Of a stretch of 64,000 nt of DNA, positions 8,168 through 16,686 are shown one piece after another. The notes beneath the pieces were generated by a model that saw only the letters and a program-made list of their open reading frames with translations, was not told where the DNA came from and ran no database searches. The translations under genes were made by a program, and so were the position numbers. This stretch comes from JANNOG01 sp964516515 (GTDB lineage: Bacteria; Actinomycetota; Actinomycetes; Actinomycetales; JBBAYJ01). The stretch lies in NCBI GenBank assembly GCA_964516515.1, contig CAZEYA010000001.1:23609-87608 (forward strand). Direction: 5' to 3'. Numbering within the stretch: position 1 is the stretch's first letter; each line of letters starts with the position of its first letter.

Positions 8168-10390
8168 TCACCGGGTGAAGAACAACGCCCACGTCATGAG
8201 GCGACCAATGTCCCGGGGCGCGGTGTCGCGCACCCGCAACGTCCACGTCCCCGTCACGGCAGTGCCGACCAGGGCCGCCAGAGCGGGGGTCGTGGTCGCG
8301 TCGTAGGCCGCCACGATGTCGTCCCGCGACCCGCCGGTGCGCTGATGCAGCGGCACCGCCGCGCCGGACGGTGCGACCAGGTCGACAGACAGGTCACCGA
8401 TGAACGTGTGCCTGATGTCGACCTCGACCCGGATGGCGAGCACCGTGCCCGCCTCGCTGACCGTGATCGAGTCCGACACCCCGGCGGCTCTGTTGTCGGG
8501 AATCGCGAGATTGGGGCTGGAGCGCCGTTCGATGACCTGCTCCGCGGGCATGGCGCGCACCTCCAGCCACCATCTGTCCAGGCGCCCGGTGCTGCCGCCG
8601 GCCGTGTCCACGACGCGCAATGTCCACGTCCCGGTCACCGGCCGGTTCAGCAGCGGCGCCAGCACTGCGGCACCGGCCGCCGAGTCATAGGTGACGTGCA
8701 GGTCGTCGGCTGTGCCGCCCGTGCGGTCCCGCAACGTGACGGCCGTACCGTCGGGAGCGACGAGCACCACTCGCAGATCACCGACGGTCGAGTGCAGGAT
8801 GTCGACGGTCACGGCGAGGCCGGTGAGCAAGCCCTGCGCGCTGACCTCGACTTCGCTGCTCGCGCCGGCCGGGTCACCATCGGGGATGAGCAGATCGGCC
8901 TCGGAGCCGAAGCCGCTCGGCGTGGCGGCGCCCGTGCTGAACTGGATCTGAGGACCGGGGGCACCGACGTCGCGCAGGACCAGCCCGGAGTCCGAACCGT
9001 CCCACAGCCGGCTCGCCGGCGTGGTGGTGCTGGACAGCACGATCCCGGAGCCGGCGACGAAGAGATCGGTGGCGTCGCCGAGGTTGCGGTTGTGCTCCAG
9101 GTCGAGGTGGCCGTCCGCTTGCAGGAGCGACACCTGGTAGTGCCGCTCCCGCGTGCCGTCCTCCCACTCGTTGGAGCCGAGCGTGTCGCAGTGGTACACC
9201 GCCAGCCCGCTGGCGGGCAGCGCAGTGTCGCGGCCGGTCGCGGTGCGATTCTCCACCAGGAAGTACTCGTTCGGCCGGTTGGTCTCGAACTTCAACAGGC
9301 GTGCGGGCTGACCGGCACCCGCGGTGTACTGCCCCGGACTGTTGATCACGATCACCTCGTCGCACCAGCCCACCAGGTCCCGCAAGTACGCGCACACCGC
9401 GGCGGGCGAGCGGCCGCTGCCCAAGTGGTTGCCCGAGCCCATCAGGCAGAACGAGCCGATGCCGGCGCTCTCCTCAAGGTCGCCGTCGCGCTCGCCGTAG
9501 TCGTAGATGTCGGGAAAGCGGCACAGCAGGTGCCCGCTCTCGTGGCAGAACGTGCCGATGCTGAGGTCGACGGCGTTACGACCCATGCTCGTGAGCATGT
9601 AGAACCGCGTCCGCATCGAACCGAACGTCATCACCCGCTGCGCGTTGTGGGGCCATAACTCGCCCTGGTAAAGGGTCCGGCCAGCATAGAGGAAGTTGAC
9701 GGCGTCGACGGTCCGCTCGCCGAGGGAGTCGAAGTCGGCCAGGTTGACGCCAAACTGCGTGACCGCCGCGGTCAACGCGTCGGGGACCAGCGAGTTCTGG
9801 ATGTAGAACGCCTGCGGCTGCGGCAGCCTCACGGGTCCGACGACGACATTGCTGTAGTCGAGCTTGCCTGCGGACGCTTCCAGGTAGTAGTCGCGCACCG
9901 AACCACGATTGCCGCTGCGGCTGTAGCCAGGCGCATTCAGCAGGGCCGTCACATCTGCCGGCGTGACGGTCGAGGTCACGTCGGAGAATTCCACGAGCAC
10001 CGTGAGGCCCTTGACCGCGCCCTGGCTGACGCGTCGACCGGTCAGCAGGCCACGGTTGGCGCCGAACGTTCGCGACATGCCGGCGTGCGGTGCCGCCGGC
10101 GGACGTAGCGTGCGGTACCGGGAACCGGCGACCTCCGCCCGCACCGATGCGGACTCCCTGAGATGCCGCCGCAGCCCCGGCGGCGGCGGCTTGTCGACCG
10201 GCACACCGGAGGACACCAGCCGCCCCTCGGTGCGCAGTGCATAGCACCACAGCCCGACGTCGGTGTCGTTGACCACCGTGAACCCTGACACCGTCTCGTA
10301 GCGGGCATGGAACTCATCGCCGGAGACGACGAGTTCGATCGACCCGTCACGATGCGGGAAGGTCAACGTCTCCCCGAAAATTGCACTCAT
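8168..10390 (-). CDS. M6-family metalloprotease-like protein with two P domains
   Basis: The 740-residue product has an M6 (immune inhibitor A-like) catalytic region with the zinc motif HESGH at about 283-287 in TFCHESGHLLCRFPD, preceded by GLTVLVEFSD and VRDYYLEASAGKLDY, both typical of M6 domains. The C-terminal third holds two tandem proprotein-convertase P-type beta domains (about 495-615 and 625-740), each ending in TGTWTLRV. The ATG at 10388-10390 follows a GGAGG site at ideal distance. Unusually there is no signal peptide or hydrophobic segment: the protein starts MSAIFGETLTFPHRDG. It may act inside the cell, leave by a non-classical route, or be released on lysis. It stands alone between housekeeping genes. 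Confidence 0.85.
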   Translation of the reverse strand: MSAIFGETLTFPHRDGSIELVVSGDEFHARYETVSGFTVVNDTDVGLWCYALRTEGRLVSSGVPVDKPPPPGLRRHLRESASVRAEVAGSRYRTLRPPAAPHAGMSRTFGANRGLLTGRRVSQGAVKGLTVLVEFSDVTSTVTPADVTALLNAPGYSRSGNRGSVRDYYLEASAGKLDYSNVVVGPVRLPQPQAFYIQNSLVPDALTAAVTQFGVNLADFDSLGERTVDAVNFLYAGRTLYQGELWPHNAQRVMTFGSMRTRFYMLTSMGRNAVDLSIGTFCHESGHLLCRFPDIYDYGERDGDLEESAGIGSFCLMGSGNHLGSGRSPAAVCAYLRDLVGWCDEVIVINSPGQYTAGAGQPARLLKFETNRPNEYFLVENRTATGRDTALPASGLAVYHCDTLGSNEWEDGTRERHYQVSLLQADGHLDLEHNRNLGDATDLFVAGSGIVLSSTTTPASRLWDGSDSGLVLRDVGAPGPQIQFSTGAATPSGFGSEADLLIPDGDPAGASSEVEVSAQGLLTGLAVTVDILHSTVGDLRVVLVAPDGTAVTLRDRTGGTADDLHVTYDSAAGAAVLAPLLNRPVTGTWTLRVVDTAGGSTGRLDRWWLEVRAMPAEQVIERRSSPNLAIPDNRAAGVSDSITVSEAGTVLAIRVEVDIRHTFIGDLSVDLVAPSGAAVPLHQRTGGSRDDIVAAYDATTTPALAALVGTAVTGTWTLRVRDTAPRDIGRLMTWALFFTR

Positions 10391-10641
10391 CCTGGCCTCC
10401 GGAGTTTGGTCCACTGTGATCTGAATCACCATAGTCGTCATCAAGGCCGCTGTGTCCCGAATCGGCCGCCCCGGCTCTGCGCAGAGGCGGTCGGGCTACT
10501 CATGAGTTAGGCTGACCACGTCCGGCGGCCCCAAGGTCGCCCCCACCCGCGGCCGTAACGCCGCGAGGTCGCTCGAATGATGTGATCGCGGAACTTCGTG
10601 GTGCGCTGATCGACGCGGCCCATCGAAGGAGCTCTATCACC
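10391..10641 (+). other. Divergent intergenic region, protease / DEAD-box helicase
   Basis: These 251 bases separate two divergent genes. The right half would be a long 5' leader for the helicase. A TAGGCT hexamer (10507-10512) is a possible -10 element for the plus strand, and an AAGGAG at 10626-10631 serves the helicase. I see no coding sequence, clear riboswitch or terminator. Confidence 0.4.
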
Positions 10642-12141
10642 ATGTCCTCATTCAGTACGTCTGTGCCGGGCCGCGCCCCGAATCGATCGGCGGGCGGTCC
10701 CCGGCGTCGCCCCACCGGCGGCCCCCGTCGGCGCCCGAGCGGCGCATCCGCACCCCGCGTGCCCCAGCCGTCGGCCCTTGACCTGGCGCTGGACGCGGCG
10801 GCCGCCGCCCCACAGCCCACTCCCCCATCGTTTCGTGGGTTCGGCCTCGCCGAGCCGATGATCATTACCCTCGAACGACGAGGCATCACGGTGCCGAGCC
10901 CGATTCAGGCACGCTCGCTGCCCGACGCACTGGCGGGTCACGACATTCTCGGTCGCGCCCAGACCGGCTCCGGAAAGACCCTGGCCTTCGGGATCCCGAT
11001 GCTGACCAACCTGGCGGCTGGCCCCAAGGCCCGCCCGAACAGGCCCCTCGGCCTCATCCTGGTCCCGACCCGAGAGCTCGCCGAGCAGGTCAAGGACGCG
11101 CTGGCGCCGTTGGCCCATACCCTGAACCGGTCGGTCACCGCGGTCTACGGCGGCGCTAGCATCCCTCGCCAGGTCGACGCGCTGAATCGCGGCGCCGATG
11201 TCGTCGTGGCGACTCCTGGCCGCCTGGAGGACCTCATCGCGAGGCGCTCGTGCGCGCTGGGGGAGGTCAACGTGACAGTTCTCGACGAGGCCGACTTCAT
11301 GGCCGACCTCGGCTTCATGCCGGCCGTGACCCGCATCCTCGACCAGGTGCAGCCCGGCACGCAGCGCATGCTGTTCTCGGCAACCCTCGACCGCGGTGTC
11401 GACGCGCTGGTCACCAAGTACCTCGTCGACCCCGCCGTGCACGCCGTGGCGTCGCCGGCGGCTCGGATCGACAGCATGGACCACCTGACGTTCGAGGTGG
11501 ATGCGGAGACGAAGGCCGATGTCGCGGCCGAGGTCGCGGCCCGGCAAGGCCGCACGCTGTTCTTCGTCCGGACGAAGCACGGCGCCGACCGGCTGGCCAA
11601 GCGGCTCACCCGCGGCGGGCTGTCCGCCGGGGCGATCCACGGCAACCTCAGCCAGTCCCAGCGGCAGCGCGCCCTCGACGCGTTCGCGGCGGGCCGGGTT
11701 CCGGTTCTGGTGGCCACGGACGTCGCCGCTCGCGGCATCCACGTCGACGCCGTCGACCTCGTGGTGCACTATGACCCGCCGGCGGACCACAAGGACTATC
11801 TGCACCGCAGCGGCCGCACGGCGCGGGCGGGCGCCCGCGGCACGGTGCTGTCCCTGGTCCTGCCGTCGGAGCGGTCGGGAATCGCGGCGATCCACCGTCG
11901 GCTGGAGACCGGTACGACGGCCGTCGTGGTCGACCCGCGCCACGCAGCGGTCCGTGAGCTGGCGTCGTCCGGGACGCCGGTGATCATCACCGCCGAACCA
12001 CGCCGTGAGCCCGAGCGGGCAGAGCGGCCTCACTACGGCCGCGGTGGTGCGGGGGGCGGCAGTGGCCGTGCCCGTCGCACCGGATCGCAGCCGAGTGCCG
12101 GGCGTGGCCAATCTGGTCGGCGCCCACGTCCTAACGGCTGA
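10642..12141 (+). CDS. DEAD-box RNA helicase
   Basis: The 499-residue product unwinds RNA with ATP, probably in ribosome assembly, mRNA decay or cold response. Core motifs run in order: the Q-motif region FRGFGLAEPMI and PSPIQ, Walker A AQTGSGKT (106-113), PTRELA, TPGRLEDLI, DEAD (215-218), FSATL, then VLVATDVAARGIHVDAVDLVVHYD and HRSGRTARAG. The N-terminus carries two GGPRRRP repeats and the C-terminus ends in a Gly/Arg-rich tail, both suited to RNA contact. The ATG at 10642 is preceded by AAGGAG, 10 nt away; an earlier in-frame ATG at 10582 lacks a site. It converges on nrdJ with a shared hairpin between. Confidence 0.93.
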   Translation: MSSFSTSVPGRAPNRSAGGPRRRPTGGPRRRPSGASAPRVPQPSALDLALDAAAAAPQPTPPSFRGFGLAEPMIITLERRGITVPSPIQARSLPDALAGHDILGRAQTGSGKTLAFGIPMLTNLAAGPKARPNRPLGLILVPTRELAEQVKDALAPLAHTLNRSVTAVYGGASIPRQVDALNRGADVVVATPGRLEDLIARRSCALGEVNVTVLDEADFMADLGFMPAVTRILDQVQPGTQRMLFSATLDRGVDALVTKYLVDPAVHAVASPAARIDSMDHLTFEVDAETKADVAAEVAARQGRTLFFVRTKHGADRLAKRLTRGGLSAGAIHGNLSQSQRQRALDAFAAGRVPVLVATDVAARGIHVDAVDLVVHYDPPADHKDYLHRSGRTARAGARGTVLSLVLPSERSGIAAIHRRLETGTTAVVVDPRHAAVRELASSGTPVIITAEPRREPERAERPHYGRGGAGGGSGRARRTGSQPSAGRGQSGRRPRPNG

Positions 12142-12309
12142 GGTCTAGCTGCTGCACCCTCGTCCCGAAGTACTCCTACAGCCCGTACGGGGAACCCGAG
12201 CCACCACCGGCAGCACCGGCGGCGCGATCAACGCCCCCGCCCCGTCGGGGACGACCCGCTCCGTCGCCGCGAGTCGTCGTTTCGTGGCGGCCGGGGTGCC
12301 ATGAGGCGG

Positions 12310-12337
12310 GCCCGACACCCCGGTAGGGATGCCGGGC
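12310..12337. terminator. Bidirectional GC hairpin between helicase and nrdJ
   Basis: A 12-bp stem with a 4-nt loop is formed by GCCCGACACCCC and GGGATGCCGGGC (two G-T pairs depending on strand). It lies between two convergent genes, 168 bases after the helicase stop and 24 bases after the nrdJ stop. No U-tract is present on either side, as is common in high-GC actinobacteria. A role as terminator for nrdJ is the most likely. Confidence 0.65.
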
Positions 12338-12361
12338 CCGGTCTGCGGGGCGGTGCTGTGG

Positions 12362-15307
12362 TCAGCTGCAGCCGGAGGTGCTGCCGCAGCCTTCGCAGAC
12401 GTAGCAGGAGCCCGCGGGACGCATCTTGACCCCGCACGTCATGCAGATGGGCGAGTCGGCGGTGCGGCCCTGCATGGCTTCCATGAGCTCGGCCGAGGAG
12501 TGGACCTCGACCGGCGCTGGCCGCGCGGCGGGCGATGCCACCACGGCCGGTGCCACGGCGTTGGTGTCACCGACGGAGGGCTGCACCGATGCCTGGGCCA
12601 GCTCGGCCGGCTCGGTGTGATGGGACTCGCCCAGGTCGCCGTCGATGCTCGACTCGTCGTCGGGGAGGTAGGAGCCGGTCTCCAGCTGCCGCTGTCGCTC
12701 GCTGGCGGAGTGGATGCTCATCGCCGCACGGGTGTCGTACGGCAGGTAGTCCAGGGCCAGCCGCCGGAACACGTAGTCGACGATCGAGGCGCTCATCCGG
12801 ACGTCGGGGTCGTCAGTCAGACCGGCCGGTTCGAAGCGCATGTTGGTGAACTTCTCGACGAACGTCTCCAGTGGGACCCCGTACTGCAGGCCGATCGATA
12901 CGGCGATGGAGAAGGCGTCCATCATCCCAGCCAGCGTCGAACCCTGCTTGGCCATCTTGAGGAACAGCTCACCCAGGCCGTCGTCGGGGTACGACGAGGA
13001 GATCATGTACCCCTGCGCACCGCCGACGGTAAAGCTGGTCGTGCTGGCGGGCCGCTTCTTGGGCAGCCGCTTACGGATCGGGCGGTACTCGACCCGGACC
13101 TTGGGCTCCGGCGCCGCGACAGCGGCGGCAGGCGCTGTCGCACCCGCAGTCGCCGCCTCCGGCGTCGCCGAGCCGTGGGCCGCGGTGTTGGTGGGCGTCG
13201 ACGACCCGGAACTCAGCGGCTGGCCGACCTTGCAGTTGTCGCGATAGATCGCCAATGCCTTGAGGCCCTTGCGCCAGCCCTCGTGGTAGACCTCCGCGAC
13301 ATCGGCGACCGTGGCCTCCTCCGGCATGTTGACGGTCTTGGAGATGGCCCCTGACAGGAACGGCTGGACCGCCGCCATCATCCGGACGTGGCCCATCGGC
13401 GCGATGGACCGCTTGCCGACCGCGCAGTCGAAGACGGCGTAGTGCTCCGGCCGCAGACCGGGGGCGTCGACGACGTGGCCATGCTCGGCGATGTAGGCGA
13501 CGATGGCCTCGACGGTCTCCTCGGCGTAGCCGAACATCCGCAGCGCGCGCGGGATCGTCTGGTTGACGATCTGCATCGAGCCGCCGCCGACCAGCTTCTT
13601 GAACTTGACCAGGCTGAAGTCCGGCTCGATGCCCGTGGTGTCGCAGTCCATCATGAAGCCGATGGTGCCGGTGGGGGCGAGCAGGCTGACCTGGGCATTG
13701 CGCCAGCCTGTGCTCTCACCGATCGTGTTGCCCTCGCGCCACATCTGGGTCGCGAGGTCCTTGACGCCGGAGTCGAGCGAGCCGACCGTGCCCAGCTCGT
13801 CGTTGGCGGCCGCGTGCTTGCCCATGATCCGGGTATGGGCCGCGGCGTTGCGGGCATAGCCGTCGTACGGGCCCACGACCCCGGCCAGTTCGGCCGATCG
13901 CTTGTAAGCCGTACCCGTCATCAGGCTAGTGATCGCCGCTGCCAGCGCCTGACCCCCTTCGGAGTCGTACGCCAGACCGGAGGCCATGAGCAGCGCGCCG
14001 AGATTGGCGTAGCCGATACCGAGCTGACGGAAGGCACGGGTGGTCTCGGTGATCGCCGCCGTCGGGAAATCCGCGAAGCAGATCGAGATGTCCATCGCCG
14101 TGATGATCAGCTCGACGCTGCGGGCGAACCGGACCGCATCGAACGAGCCGTCCCCGTGCAGGAACGACATCAGGTTGAGGCTGGCCAGGTTGCAGGAGGA
14201 GTTGTCGAGGTGCATGTACTCGCTGCATGGATTGCTGGCGGTGATGCGGCCGGTCTCGGGTGTGGTGTGCCAGTCGTTGATCGTGTCGTCGTACTGAATG
14301 CCCGGGTCGGCGCACTCCCACGCGGCATGGGCGATCTTCTGCCACAGCGCCCGCGCAGCGACGGTCTCCAGGACCTCGCCGGTGCCACGGGCCCGCAGCC
14401 CGAACTCCCCACCCGCGTCGACCGCCCGCATGAACTCGTCGGTGACGCGCACGGAGTTGTTGGCGTTCTGGTACTGCACGCTGGAGATGTCGCGACCACC
14501 GAGATCCATGTCGAAGCCAGCGTCGCGCAGCGCCCGGATCTTGCGCTCCTCGCGAGCCTTGGTCTCGACGAACTCCTCGATGTCTGGGTGATCGACATCC
14601 AGGACCACCATCTTCGCCGCTCGGCGGGTTGCGCCGCCCGACTTGATCGTGCCGGCCGAGGCGTCAGCGCCACGCATGAAAGACACCGGGCCGCTGGCGG
14701 TACCTCCAGATCGAAGCAATTCCTTGCTGGACCGGATGCGCGACAGGTTCAGGCCGGCCCCCGAACCACCCTTGAAGATCATTCCTTCTTCGCGGTACCA
14801 GTTGAGGATCGACTCCATCGTGTCCTCGACGGCCAGGATGAAGCATGCGGACACCTGCTGCGGCGCGACCGTTCCGACGTTGAACCAGACCGGAGAGTTG
14901 AAGCTGAATACCTGGTGCAGCAGCATCCAGGTGAGTTCGTACTCGAACATCTCAGCGTCGGACTCGGTGGCGAAGTACCCGTGGTCGCGGCCGCTCTGGG
15001 TGTAGGTGCGCACGACCCGGTCGATGAGCTGGCGCAGGCTCCACTCCCGCGAGTCGGTCCCGACCGCGCCCCGGAAGTACTTCGTTGTGACGATCGTGGA
15101 CGCGTTCACCGACCAGGAATCCGGAAACTCGACTCCCGACTGCTCGAAGATCGTCTCCCCCGTCTTCCAGTTGGTCTGGACCACGTCACGGCGCTGCCAC
15201 GTCACCTCGTCATAGGGGTGGACGCCAGGCGTCGTCCACACCCGTTCGATGGTGAGGCCACGTCTGCCGCGCCTGGCCGCTGCGGTCTGTGACGTTGTCT
15301 GGGTCAT
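12362..15307 (-). CDS. nrdJ: Class II (vitamin B12-dependent) ribonucleotide reductase
   Basis: This 981-residue enzyme makes deoxyribonucleotides with adenosylcobalamin as radical source, with or without oxygen. It has the redox cysteine in QQVSACFILAVEDTM (155), the active-site NPCSEYMHLDNSSCNLASLN with Cys361 and Glu363, the GSGAGLNLSRIRS loop, and a C-terminal zinc ribbon CMTCGVKM...CYVCEGCG followed by the SGCS tail. A long Ala/Pro-rich linker joins the catalytic body to the C-terminal region. The ATG has an AGGGGAG site. It follows nrdR on the same strand, 124 bases apart, and is presumably under NrdR control. The cell therefore needs cobalamin. Confidence 0.97.
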   Translation of the reverse strand: MTQTTSQTAAARRGRRGLTIERVWTTPGVHPYDEVTWQRRDVVQTNWKTGETIFEQSGVEFPDSWSVNASTIVTTKYFRGAVGTDSREWSLRQLIDRVVRTYTQSGRDHGYFATESDAEMFEYELTWMLLHQVFSFNSPVWFNVGTVAPQQVSACFILAVEDTMESILNWYREEGMIFKGGSGAGLNLSRIRSSKELLRSGGTASGPVSFMRGADASAGTIKSGGATRRAAKMVVLDVDHPDIEEFVETKAREERKIRALRDAGFDMDLGGRDISSVQYQNANNSVRVTDEFMRAVDAGGEFGLRARGTGEVLETVAARALWQKIAHAAWECADPGIQYDDTINDWHTTPETGRITASNPCSEYMHLDNSSCNLASLNLMSFLHGDGSFDAVRFARSVELIITAMDISICFADFPTAAITETTRAFRQLGIGYANLGALLMASGLAYDSEGGQALAAAITSLMTGTAYKRSAELAGVVGPYDGYARNAAAHTRIMGKHAAANDELGTVGSLDSGVKDLATQMWREGNTIGESTGWRNAQVSLLAPTGTIGFMMDCDTTGIEPDFSLVKFKKLVGGGSMQIVNQTIPRALRMFGYAEETVEAIVAYIAEHGHVVDAPGLRPEHYAVFDCAVGKRSIAPMGHVRMMAAVQPFLSGAISKTVNMPEEATVADVAEVYHEGWRKGLKALAIYRDNCKVGQPLSSGSSTPTNTAAHGSATPEAATAGATAPAAAVAAPEPKVRVEYRPIRKRLPKKRPASTTSFTVGGAQGYMISSSYPDDGLGELFLKMAKQGSTLAGMMDAFSIAVSIGLQYGVPLETFVEKFTNMRFEPAGLTDDPDVRMSASIVDYVFRRLALDYLPYDTRAAMSIHSASERQRQLETGSYLPDDESSIDGDLGESHHTEPAELAQASVQPSVGDTNAVAPAVVASPAARPAPVEVHSSAELMEAMQGRTADSPICMTCGVKMRPAGSCYVCEGCGSTSGCS

Positions 15308-15431
15308 GGTGTGACTCCCCTATTCCGGTAGCTGCGATGACTGTGACTGTGAACGTGTTGGGCGAAACCGACTGAAGGCGGTGCTGTTGGGGTCGGCCTC
15401 GCCACGGGGTCGCCCGCCGTGTTGTCGGGAC

Positions 15432-15911
15432 TCAGACAGATGTCACTTCTGGGCGTAGCGACAACTCCCGCTCGGCCCGGAGCACGGCGATCGCCGCCTC
15501 GAAGTCCTCCAGGGAATCGAAAGCGCGGTACACGCTGGCGAACCTGAGGTAGGCGACCTCATCGAGCTCCCGAAGCGGCCCCAGAATGCACATGCCGACC
15601 TCGTGCGCGTCGATCTGGGCGACACCGGTCGCCCGGATGTGCTCCTCCACGTGCTGCGCCAGCAGGGCCAGGCTGTCATCGGACACGGGCCGCCCCTGGC
15701 AGGCCTTCCGCAACCCCATGATGATCTTTGAGCGACTGAACGGCTCCACCACGCCGGAACGCTTGACAACTGCCAGGCTGGACGTCTCGACGGTTGTGAA
15801 CCGGCGGCTGCATTCCTGACACTGGCGTCGCCGTCGAATCGCGGACCCATCCTCAGCGACCCGTGAATCAACTACCCGCGAGTCTTCGGCGCGGCAGAAC
15901 GGGCAACGCAT
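15432..15911 (-). CDS. nrdR: Transcriptional repressor NrdR
   Basis: The 159-residue regulator represses ribonucleotide reductase genes according to ATP/dATP level. The zinc ribbon MRCPFC...CQECSRRFTTVE is at residues 1-42, with Cys3, Cys6, Cys31 and Cys34, followed by the ATP-cone domain (VVKRSGVVEPFSRSKIIMGLRKAC). The length matches the family. It heads an nrdR-nrdJ pair, and a candidate NrdR box lies upstream, so autoregulation is likely. The start ATG begins the invariant MRCP. Confidence 0.97.
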   Translation of the reverse strand: MRCPFCRAEDSRVVDSRVAEDGSAIRRRRQCQECSRRFTTVETSSLAVVKRSGVVEPFSRSKIIMGLRKACQGRPVSDDSLALLAQHVEEHIRATGVAQIDAHEVGMCILGPLRELDEVAYLRFASVYRAFDSLEDFEAAIAVLRAERELSLRPEVTSV

Positions 15912-15978
15912 GTAGCCTCCGAAGTCGCTGATCGCCCTGGACTACAGAACGAGATGTGCGGGAACCACATCGGTGTAA

Positions 15979-15994
15979 GTACTAGATGTTGTGG
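15979..15994 (-). promoter_or_regulatory. Candidate NrdR box upstream of nrdR-nrdJ
   Basis: The minus strand reads CCACAACATCTAGTAC, close to the ACACWATATATWGTGT-type palindrome of NrdR boxes and to actinobacterial variants I recall. A weaker second half-match, ACACCGATGTGG, follows 21 bp closer to the gene (15963-15974). The two would lie on the same DNA face. The match is partial and needs a motif score. Confidence 0.45.
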
Positions 15995-16057
15995 TGAGCC
16001 TAGCACTCAGCCCCCAGAAGCGCGATGCAAACGGGTGACTGGGCGCGTCGCCGGCGC

Positions 16058-16444
16058 TCACCCCATCGGCAACCGCAGCCGAGCGCCCAGGGGCAGCAAC
16101 GAACCTTGCTCCAGCCCGTTGAGCCGCTCGATGTCGGCCACCACCTGTCGCGGGTCGCTGTTCGGTTGATGGCGCCGCGCCAACGACCACAGCGTGTCGC
16201 CCGGTCCCACCGTGACACTGATCGTCGGCTCCCCGGGCGCAGCTGATCCGTCACCTGCTTGCGCCCCCGGCGCGATCGCCGCAGACACGATGAGTACCGC
16301 CGTCACCGCCACGATGACGAAGGCGACGGCCGCACCCGCCCAACCCAGGCACCGCTTCACCATGCGACCCCTGGCGGTGAGACGCAGCTTCGGCCCACGC
16401 GCGCCGATGGGTACGGCCGCCCTGGCAACCTGCTGTGTGTTCAT
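16058..16444 (-). CDS. LysM domain membrane protein, divergent from lexA
   Basis: The 128-residue product has a basic N-terminus, one membrane segment at about 33-57 (WAGAAVAFVIVAVTAVLIVSAAIA) and one LysM domain at about 76-126 (ISVTVGPGDTLWSLARRH to LLPLGARLRLP). LysM binds peptidoglycan. In mycobacteria the equivalent gene opposite lexA (Rv2719c, from memory) is a damage-inducible cell-wall hydrolase that blocks division. Here no catalytic domain is present beyond LysM, so a division-inhibitor role is an inference from position and shared SOS-like sites. The ATG at 16444 has a GGAGA site. Confidence 0.85.
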   Translation of the reverse strand: MNTQQVARAAVPIGARGPKLRLTARGRMVKRCLGWAGAAVAFVIVAVTAVLIVSAAIAPGAQAGDGSAAPGEPTISVTVGPGDTLWSLARRHQPNSDPRQVVADIERLNGLEQGSLLPLGARLRLPMG

Positions 16445-16461
16445 GTCGTCTCCTGCTCCAC

Positions 16462-16477
16462 TAGAATGCCTGTTCGA
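16462..16477 (-). promoter_or_regulatory. Candidate LexA box 1 (lexA / LysM intergenic)
   Basis: The minus strand reads TCGAACAGGCATTCTA, matching 10 of the 12 specified bases of TCGAAC-N4-GTTCGA. It lies 18 bp before the LysM gene start and is well placed to repress that gene. Confidence 0.5.
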
Positions 16478-16480
16478 TAC

Positions 16481-16496
16481 TAGTACGTTCGTTCGA
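16481..16496 (-). promoter_or_regulatory. Candidate LexA box 2 (lexA / LysM intergenic)
   Basis: The minus strand reads TCGAACGAACGTACTA, again 10 of 12 positions of the actinobacterial SOS box. It lies 19 bp from box 1, nearly two helical turns, which would allow paired binding. Confidence 0.5.
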
Positions 16497-16607
16497 CACA
16501 TATGATCGAAGACGATCCGTATGGCGTGTCATGGTGCTGGAGGGGTCGGACACAACCACTCGCTCGATCGGTCGATGCGACACGACACGGCAGCTAGTAC
16601 GGGTGTT

Positions 16608-16623
16608 TGATACAAACGTTCGA
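16608..16623 (-). promoter_or_regulatory. Weak LexA box 3, nearer lexA
   Basis: The minus strand reads TCGAACGTTTGTATCA, 9 of 12 positions. It overlaps a GTTTG-ATA-CAAAC palindrome (16605-16617) and lies 64 bp before the lexA ATG, where autoregulation would be expected. Confidence 0.35.
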
Positions 16624-16686
16624 GGCCGATAGCATTGCGCCTGCCCGGACGGAGACCCACACCACGGCAGGAGACGAGGCAGCACC

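Noticed and set aside
12142..12309. Small gene between the helicase and nrdJ
   Set aside because: No start with a ribosome site and no protein-like frame; only the terminator hairpin is supported.
15912..16057. Cobalamin riboswitch before nrdR-nrdJ
   Set aside because: The 146-base leader is too short and lacks a recognisable B12 box; the reductase is itself B12-dependent, so repression by B12 would not be expected.
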